DNA of 9,145 nt from CALMZN01 sp964443785 (GTDB lineage: Bacteria; Patescibacteriota; Patescibacteriia; UBA1558; GWA2-36-10). The first letter of the stretch is position 1; the number at the start of each line of letters is the position of its first letter. A program made the position numbers and the translations under genes. The stretch lies in NCBI GenBank assembly GCA_964443785.1, contig CAYUER010000027.1:1-9145 (forward strand). The letters are read 5' to 3'. Below are positions 4,939 to 9,145 of the stretch, one piece after another. The notes below the pieces were generated by a model, which saw nothing but the letters and a program-made list of their open reading frames with translations, did no database searches and was not told where the DNA came from.

Positions 4939-6550
4939 GATAAACCTCTTCTTTTTTCTCTTTCATAAAACCCATCCAATCTTCAAAAGCCAAAACCATC
5001 ATCTTAAAGGGCGCTTCAATGATAAAGTCCATAATAAAGGCAAAAACATTGATCTTGCGGAATTTAGTCGAGAGCCAGCGACCGACTGCCACAATCGGTA
5101 AAGAGAAAAAATTCATCAAAAAGGACAAAACATCTTCCTTGTTGTTGATAACCTTGAGCTCTTTGGCAGTATTGCGAATACGGATAGCAAAAAAACTTAC
5201 GGCCGTCAGGAAGAATAAAAAGATAGCTCCGCTAATAAAGTTGAAATCCAAAAGATGCAAGGCATAAATAATGCCGCCAAAAACTCCTATGTACAATAAA
5301 GTGTACATAAAATTATAAAAAATTTGGTAGCTCAAAGATTGCTTGTATTTGGCCTTGAGCTGACACAAAATAGACTGCTCTGATTTGTCATAAACCAAAT
5401 CTTTCAAGTTGGCTAATATTTTGTCTGTGTTGTTTGAGCCAGGAATAGAAAAAGATAAAGTCACCAAAAACATCAGTAAGGGCGGAAAGACTACATTGAT
5501 CGCCAAATTAAAAAAATTGATATGCCCCAAAATGTACCTCTCATAAGGAAACTCCAAGGCAATAGCAAACAAAACTTTGGTAATAAAAATATAAATAATC
5601 GCTCGGATAGAACTCTTGCTCAATTTGCTGCGCAAAAATTTATATCTTTGCAAAATCAATTTACGGGCCGCTACCTCTAGCTCCTCTGGCTGTACCAATA
5701 AATCATCAATTTTGTCCTGTTGCTCCAAAATCAATTCGTGTAAAACCTGAAAAGTCACCACTGGCTCTTTGATGGCACTGGATATCTTGCGTTGATAAGG
5801 ATGCTTCAAGTGATGCTGGATAGTCCGATAGATGGCTCCCATATTTTCGGCCATCTCTTTGATCAATTTTTCATCAGCCTTGAGCCAATCTGGATAATAT
5901 AGATTCAAAAGATGATAAGAAATAATAGTCATATCAGAACGCACCAGAGATTTGTGAATAGCAATATAGAGCTGGATATTTTTTTCTTTGATACTTAGGT
6001 CATCACCTTTGAGCTTGATGCGTGGTTTGGTGATCTGATACATTGCCTCAATCACCGCATCAGCCACATCTTCGGGCGTCAAAATGACATCAATCTCACA
6101 AGCTTCTATACCAATCAGCCAATCAAAATAATCCTGCAAATGCTTCTGCTCTAATTTATCATTTTCGTAATTTTCATTGAGCTTTTCAAATAAACTGTTG
6201 TACTTGGCAATCACTCGCTCTACTTCCTGTACTTTGGATTCCAAAATAGCGCTATTGGGTATATATTTGGCTCTGATCAAATCCTCAATCAAAGCTCTGG
6301 CAATTTGCGGTTTTAAAATTTCTAAAATAAAACGGCGCTTTAAATTGCGCTCAATAGCATAACGACGTAATAAATGAACTTCTTTGAAATCAACGCTATT
6401 TCTCAATTTTTCATAAAGCGAAGTCAAGTGGCTGGCTAGCTCGTCAACTACAATGACATTTTTGTTTTCATCTTGCGCAAAAGCTTGACGCTCAAGATAA
6501 ATTTGCTCAATTTTTTTATAAAGCAGTACGATTTCTGATGATATTTTCAT
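4925..6550 (-). CDS. Large helical protein with C-terminal membrane domain, unknown function (541 aa)
   Basis: No family is recognised. Residues 1-310 are hydrophilic, charged and largely helical with coiled-coil-like stretches (around 8-25, 43-75 and 100-140); there is no signal peptide, so this part is probably cytoplasmic. A membrane region follows with apolar segments near 316-333, 345-368, 411-432, 436-457 and 475-495, plus an amphipathic aromatic stretch near 500-528 (VFAFIMDFIIEAPFK, 502-516). The C-terminus is acidic and basic (KEKKEEVYHDDK). A charged loop at 371-409 separates the second and third helices. The gene begins 47 bases after the YibE/F stop, with a possible promoter of its own, and overlaps the methyltransferase by 14 bases. 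The layout, a long soluble helical domain on a polytopic anchor, would suit a membrane scaffold, sensor or transport component, but this is speculation. Confidence 0.8.
   Translation of the reverse strand: MKISSEIVLLYKKIEQIYLERQAFAQDENKNVIVVDELASHLTSLYEKLRNSVDFKEVHLLRRYAIERNLKRRFILEILKPQIARALIEDLIRAKYIPNSAILESKVQEVERVIAKYNSLFEKLNENYENDKLEQKHLQDYFDWLIGIEACEIDVILTPEDVADAVIEAMYQITKPRIKLKGDDLSIKEKNIQLYIAIHKSLVRSDMTIISYHLLNLYYPDWLKADEKLIKEMAENMGAIYRTIQHHLKHPYQRKISSAIKEPVVTFQVLHELILEQQDKIDDLLVQPEELEVAARKLILQRYKFLRSKLSKSSIRAIIYIFITKVLFAIALEFPYERYILGHINFFNLAINVVFPPLLMFLVTLSFSIPGSNNTDKILANLKDLVYDKSEQSILCQLKAKYKQSLSYQIFYNFMYTLLYIGVFGGIIYALHLLDFNFISGAIFLFFLTAVSFFAIRIRNTAKELKVINNKEDVLSFLMNFFSLPIVAVGRWLSTKFRKINVFAFIMDFIIEAPFKMMVLAFEDWMGFMKEKKEEVYHDDK
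4945..4953 (-). promoter_or_regulatory. Shine-Dalgarno of the SpoU/TrmH methyltransferase
   Basis: AAGAAGAGG ends six bases before ATG at 4938, within the 3' end of the upstream gene. It supports this start codon and is notable because most other starts in the window lack one. Confidence 0.6.
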
Positions 6551-6568
6551 ATATTAAAATCTGCTATA

Positions 6569-6597
6569 AAAATACCACAAATTCACCTTTTTTTCAA
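6569..6597 (-). promoter_or_regulatory. Possible promoter of the 541-aa gene
   Basis: TTGAAA (6597-6592) and TATTTT (6574-6569) on the minus strand are 17 bases apart in the short gap after the YibE/F stop. Initiation would leave about 12 nt before ATG. The -10 match is only moderate, and read-through from YibE/F is the alternative. Confidence 0.35.
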
Positions 6598-7695
6598 TCA
6601 TGATTTGTGATGTGATAAATAACGCGCAGCCAAAAAAGTAGCAATCGGCATAGCCAAGACCAAACAAATACTGCCAATCAAAGTACGGATAATCTCCGTG
6701 GCAATCAACTCATGATTGACTACCTGAGAAAAACTCAGAAATGGTCCACTTTTGACCGAAAATAATAGCAAAAGTGGCAAGCTGGCTCCAGCGTAAGCTA
6801 AAAATAAAGTATTGGTCATAGAGGACAAATGAGCTACGCCCACCTTGATCGCCCGCTGATAAAGCTCGGTCCAACGCAACTGGGGATTGGCGCTTTTGAT
6901 CTCTTGGACAGTCACCATCTGGCTGATGATCAAGTCATCCAAGACGCCCAGCGTACCCAAAATAATACCTGCTAGCAATAAGCCCTGAAAATTAATCGGC
7001 GCTTGCGTAACACCAATCAAAAAAGAGCTGTCTTCGCTAGCTAGCCCAGTCAATCTGGCCCAGCGACCGAAAAAACTCGACATCAAACCAGTAATCCACA
7101 AAGTGATCAAAACCGACAAAACCGACAAGTGACTCAAACGATTGAAACCTTCGGTCAAATAGATCACTACCACTGCAATAATAATACTGGAAAAAATAGC
7201 CAACCAAAATGGCTGACCACCCGCCAAAATCTGAGGCACCAAAAAATACATAATCACCACAAAAGTGACTAGCAAGCTGAGTAAAGCTTTCAGCCCTTTG
7301 AAACGCGCTAAAAACAAAACTAAAACTACAAAAATAATCAATAACCACAATAAGCTGGAAGTGCGCACATAATCCAAAATATAATACTGCACTGAATCAT
7401 CGACTACATTTTTTTGGGCAATCACTTTGTCACCTACTTGATAATTATTTTGCTCAACAATATCAAAATCATTGATCCCCTCGTATTGAAAAACTTGCCC
7501 CTTGTCTGGTCCATCCAAAACCAACAGCTCTAAATTTTGCTGGATCACATCTGTACCATCTTCACGCTGGGTCATTCTTTCCTTTAAGATTTTTTGGACC
7601 CTGGCCTGAAACTGCAAATCTAAAGTACCCTCAGCTTGCGCTAAACTCAGCAAGGGAAATAAACATAAAATAAAAACCAAAATTATTTTTTTCAT
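6598..7695 (-). CDS. YibE/F family multipass membrane protein (365 aa)
   Basis: The protein belongs to the YibE/F-like family (PF07907), whose transport role is not established. It has an N-terminal signal-like segment (KKIILVFILCLFPLLSLAQA, residues 2-21). An extracytoplasmic beta-rich domain of about 90 residues follows (24-112; LVLDGPDKGQVFQYEG, VGDKVIAQKN). About eight membrane segments come next, from 114 to 355. Family hallmarks are GTLGVLDDLIISQ (247-259) and GVAHLSSMTNTLFLAYAGAS (286-305), followed by LPLLLL. Length is normal for the family. It is the first gene of the minus-strand series, read from a promoter at 7718-7746 divergent from the Fur-family gene. There is no Shine-Dalgarno; the leader would be about 15 nt. 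Confidence 0.88.
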   Translation of the reverse strand: MKKIILVFILCLFPLLSLAQAEGTLDLQFQARVQKILKERMTQREDGTDVIQQNLELLVLDGPDKGQVFQYEGINDFDIVEQNNYQVGDKVIAQKNVVDDSVQYYILDYVRTSSLLWLLIIFVVLVLFLARFKGLKALLSLLVTFVVIMYFLVPQILAGGQPFWLAIFSSIIIAVVVIYLTEGFNRLSHLSVLSVLITLWITGLMSSFFGRWARLTGLASEDSSFLIGVTQAPINFQGLLLAGIILGTLGVLDDLIISQMVTVQEIKSANPQLRWTELYQRAIKVGVAHLSSMTNTLFLAYAGASLPLLLLFSVKSGPFLSFSQVVNHELIATEIIRTLIGSICLVLAMPIATFLAARYLSHHKS

Positions 7696-7717
7696 AATTT
7701 ATAATAATATTAAAGAT

Positions 7718-7746
7718 ATACTAACATTTTTTGGCTTTTAACTCAA
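7718..7746 (-). promoter_or_regulatory. Probable promoter of the YibE/F gene
   Basis: TTGAGT (7746-7741) and TAGTAT (7723-7718) on the minus strand are separated by exactly 17 bases. Predicted initiation near 7711 leaves about 15 nt to ATG at 7695. Each hexamer matches consensus at four of six positions. Confidence 0.4.
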
Positions 7747-7774
7747 CTAAAAAAGTGACTATGACCATCTAGCA

Positions 7775-7793
7775 AAAGCAAATCACTTGCTTT
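7775..7793. promoter_or_regulatory. 7-5-7 inverted repeat, candidate operator for the Fur/Zur-family regulator
   Basis: AAAGCAA (7775-7781) and TTGCTTT (7787-7793) are perfect inverted repeats around ATCAC. The right arm overlaps the presumed -35 box of the regulator gene, so binding would block its transcription. The 19-bp size suits a dimeric Fur-family site, though the sequence is not a classical Fur box. Confidence 0.45.
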
Positions 7794-7813
7794 ATTATTT
7801 TAAACATGATAAT
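7787..7813 (+). promoter_or_regulatory. Possible promoter of the fur-like/ZIP operon
   Basis: TTGCTT (7787-7792) and GATAAT (7808-7813) are 15 bases apart. GATAAT matches consensus at five of six positions. The start of transcription would fall near 7820, only a few bases before ATG at 7825, implying an almost leaderless mRNA. Spacing is short and the -35 is weak. Confidence 0.35.
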
Positions 7814-7824
7814 ATAGCAAATAT

Positions 7825-8220
7825 ATGAAAATGCTGACGGAAAATATCAAAAAATCTGGACTCAAAATCACTAGTGCCAATACAGCTGTCTACAATCTCT
7901 TGCAAAAAAGCAAGCAGCCCTTATCGGCGCAAAAAATATGGATCAAATTGGGTCAAAAAAATAATCTAGTCTCTATCTATCGAGTACTAGAAAAATTGGA
8001 GCAAAAAAAACTAATCCAAGCTGATAGTATCAAAGATAAAAAAGGGCGTTTGGAAAAAATATATTATCTAGACTCCAAGCATCACCACCATTTTGTCTGT
8101 CAAAAATGCCAAAATTCCTTTTGCCTACCCTGCCCTATTAATATCAAATTGCCTAAAAATTTTAAACTAATGAGTCACCAAATCTTGATCAATGGTTTGT
8201 GTGCTAAATGTAATAATTAA
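7825..8220 (+). CDS. Fur-family (Zur-like) metal-responsive repressor (131 aa)
   Basis: A dimeric winged-helix regulator that binds DNA when loaded with metal. The N-terminal DNA-binding part runs from about 10 to 82, with the typical LSAQKIWIKLGQKNNLVSIY segment (33-52) leading into YRVLEKLEQKKLI (52-64). The metal-binding and dimerisation part starts with KHHHHFVCQKC (85-95) and ends GLCAKCN (124-130). C92/C95 and C126/C129 match the structural zinc site of the family. A further pair, C100/C103, is extra to that core. It is co-directional with a ZIP transporter seven bases downstream, so zinc (Zur) is more likely than iron, but family-wide the metal cannot be read from sequence. A 7-5-7 inverted repeat over its promoter suggests autorepression. 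ATG codons at 7825 and 7831 are both possible starts. Confidence 0.88.
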   Translation: MKMLTENIKKSGLKITSANTAVYNLLQKSKQPLSAQKIWIKLGQKNNLVSIYRVLEKLEQKKLIQADSIKDKKGRLEKIYYLDSKHHHHFVCQKCQNSFCLPCPINIKLPKNFKLMSHQILINGLCAKCNN

Positions 8221-8227
8221 AAAAAAT

Positions 8228-8992
8228 ATGCTATTTACTATCATTATCGCCTCTTTATTAATCAGCCTGCTATCTTTTTTGGGCTTATTCTTTTTTAGTA
8301 AAGATCGCTATAGCCACCGCATCATGGACGCTGCTATAGCTCTCGCTGCTGGCGTACTCTTGGGCAATGTCTTTCTCCATATGTTGCCCGAGATTATGGA
8401 AATGCTCAGCGAAGGTCAATACGATGCTCACCAAGTATCTTTGTGGATCTTGGGCTCTATTGTACTGCTATTTTTGGCCGAGCAATACCTCCACTGGCAT
8501 CATTGTCACAAGCATCATGATGAAGAAAAGCATGAGCATACCAATCCAGCCGGCGTCAATATTTTGATTGGTGATGGCTTGCACAATTTAGTGGACGGTA
8601 TGGTCATTGCTGCTAGTTTTGCGGTGGACAACACTGTTGGTTGGATGGCTACACTCGCCATAGCTTTGCACGAAATACCTCAAGAAATTGGTGACTATAG
8701 CCTCCTACTACATTCGGGATTTTCCAAAGCCAAAGCTCTATTTTGGAATTTTATCTCTGGTCTGATAGCAGTTGCTGGCGCAATTATTACTTATTTTTAT
8801 GCTCAAGCAGCCGAACATGAAATTATTTTAGTGTCTTTAGCAGCTGGCAGCTTCCTCTACATTGCCATGTCTGATATCATGCCTCATCTCCAGGAGCAAA
8901 AAAGAGTCAACCAGCTGACTCAAATATCATGGTTTATTATCGGTATTATAGTTATCTTTTTGATCAATCAGTTTTTCCATTTTGCGGCCTAA
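8228..8992 (+). CDS. ZIP-family divalent metal transporter (254 aa)
   Basis: A membrane importer of zinc or related divalent cations (PF02535). From the start MLFTIIIASL it shows about eight membrane segments. A histidine-rich cytoplasmic loop, HWHHCHKHHDEEKHEH (89-104), lies between the third and fourth. The binuclear metal-site motifs are HNLVDG (119-124) in helix 4 and HEIPQEIGD (148-156) in helix 5, with H119, N120, D123, H148 and E152 as expected ligands. ATG at 8228, seven bases past the regulator's stop, is chosen. An upstream in-frame ATG at 8192 would overlap the regulator by 29 bases and put a polar VCVLNVIIKKN stretch before the first helix. No Shine-Dalgarno is seen. It is the last gene before the terminator at 9010-9041 and probably forms a two-gene metal-homeostasis operon. 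Confidence 0.9.
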   Translation: MLFTIIIASLLISLLSFLGLFFFSKDRYSHRIMDAAIALAAGVLLGNVFLHMLPEIMEMLSEGQYDAHQVSLWILGSIVLLFLAEQYLHWHHCHKHHDEEKHEHTNPAGVNILIGDGLHNLVDGMVIAASFAVDNTVGWMATLAIALHEIPQEIGDYSLLLHSGFSKAKALFWNFISGLIAVAGAIITYFYAQAAEHEIILVSLAAGSFLYIAMSDIMPHLQEQKRVNQLTQISWFIIGIIVIFLINQFFHFAA

Positions 8993-9009
8993 AATATAAT
9001 ATTTTGACT

Positions 9010-9041
9010 AAAAAACAGCCTATTAAATTAGGTTGTTTTTT
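9010..9041 (+). terminator. Intrinsic terminator of the fur-like/ZIP operon
   Basis: CAGCCTA (9016-9022) pairs with TAGGTTG (9029-9035; one G-U) around a 6-base loop, extended by A6 (9010-9015) against T6 (9036-9041). It ends 49 bases after the ZIP stop. The A-tract means it could also work on the other strand. Confidence 0.8.
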
Positions 9042-9050
9042 GATAGGCTA

Positions 9051-9079
9051 TTGACAAAATTTTAGATATATGATATAGT
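9051..9079 (+). promoter_or_regulatory. Strong sigma-70-type promoter leading out of the window
   Basis: A perfect TTGACA (9051-9056), a 17-base spacer and TATAGT (9074-9079) preceded by the extended -10 TGA (9071-9073). This is the best promoter in the window. Initiation near 9086 leaves about 18 nt to the ATG at 9104. Confidence 0.8.
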
Positions 9080-9103
9080 GCTTTTGTTGACAATAAAATA
9101 TCA

Positions 9104-9145
9104 ATGAAGCAAAGAAGCATTGTCCCAATTTGGACGCTTCGTCTG
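9104..9145 (+). CDS. Start of a truncated gene running off the window (first 14 codons)
   Basis: ATG at 9104 opens a frame that stays open to the last base, reading MKQRSIVPIWTLRL. It sits about 18 nt from the predicted start of the strong promoter at 9051-9079, the same short leader length as other genes here, and has no Shine-Dalgarno. About 45% G+C is higher than most of the window. The product is not recognised. The same stretch can fold (GAAGC 9114-9118 with GCTTC 9136-9140, and GTCC 9122-9125 with GGAC 9132-9135), so a structured leader or small RNA is the alternative. Confidence 0.4.
   Translation, partial: MKQRSIVPIWTLRL

Noticed and set aside
7037..7348. Minus-strand 103-codon open frame inside YibE/F
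   Set aside because: It is an out-of-frame shadow of a strongly supported membrane protein; its F/S-rich product has no motif.
8192..8227. Upstream start at 8192 for the ZIP transporter
   Set aside because: It overlaps the Fur-family gene by 29 bases within its essential CAKC zinc motif. ATG at 8228 starts directly at the first membrane helix.
9106..9145. 5' end of RNase P RNA or tmRNA
   Set aside because: The GAAGC...GCTTCGTC string superficially recalls RNase P RNA, but none of the conserved core can be checked before the window ends, and an open reading frame explains the bases as well.
1..9145. CRISPR array, tRNA, rRNA or complete insertion sequence
   Set aside because: No regularly spaced repeats, no cloverleaf or rRNA-like segment, and no transposase-like protein was found on either strand.

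Overview
The window looks like an AT-rich, compact bacterial chromosome segment, most likely from a Candidate Phyla Radiation / Patescibacteria genome assembled from a metagenome. The grounds are low G+C, tightly packed and overlapping genes, few Shine-Dalgarno sequences, a sparse fermentative gene set (PduL-type phosphotransacylase plus acetate kinase), YibE/F and large unassigned membrane proteins. This placement is inference; no rRNA or other marker gene is present. Two runs of exactly 100 N (1321-1420 and 2763-2862) look like scaffold-gap placeholders and truncate two adjacent genes.

Layout. Positions 1-846 are accessory sequence. A fragment of a palindromic dispersed-type repeat (1-50) is followed by a self-contained cassette (80-841) bounded by a perfect 18-bp direct repeat. 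The cassette holds one gene on the minus strand for a 138-residue orphan protein of much higher G+C than its surroundings. That gene has its own promoter, a structured leader and a very strong terminator. From 847 to 7695 all genes are on the minus strand. In transcription order they are: YibE/F family membrane protein; a 541-residue membrane protein of unknown function; a SpoU/TrmH-type RNA 2'-O-methyltransferase; a six-helix membrane protein; then, from a separate extended -10 promoter, a PfkB-family sugar or nucleoside kinase, PduL and acetate kinase with overlapping ends; and a small four-helix membrane protein before a bidirectional terminator. From 7825 the plus strand carries a Fur/Zur-family regulator and a ZIP metal transporter, closed by a terminator. 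The window ends with a strong promoter and what seems to be the first 14 codons of another gene.

Function. PduL and AckA together turn acetyl-CoA into acetate and ATP. The PfkB kinase co-transcribed with them suggests a sugar or nucleoside feeding this energy-yielding end step. The Fur-family protein plus ZIP transporter form a likely metal (zinc-type) uptake and control unit, with a 7-5-7 inverted repeat over the presumed promoter as candidate operator. The most novel-looking material is the direct-repeat-flanked orphan-gene cassette at 80-841; the 541-residue membrane protein is the next most interesting unknown.
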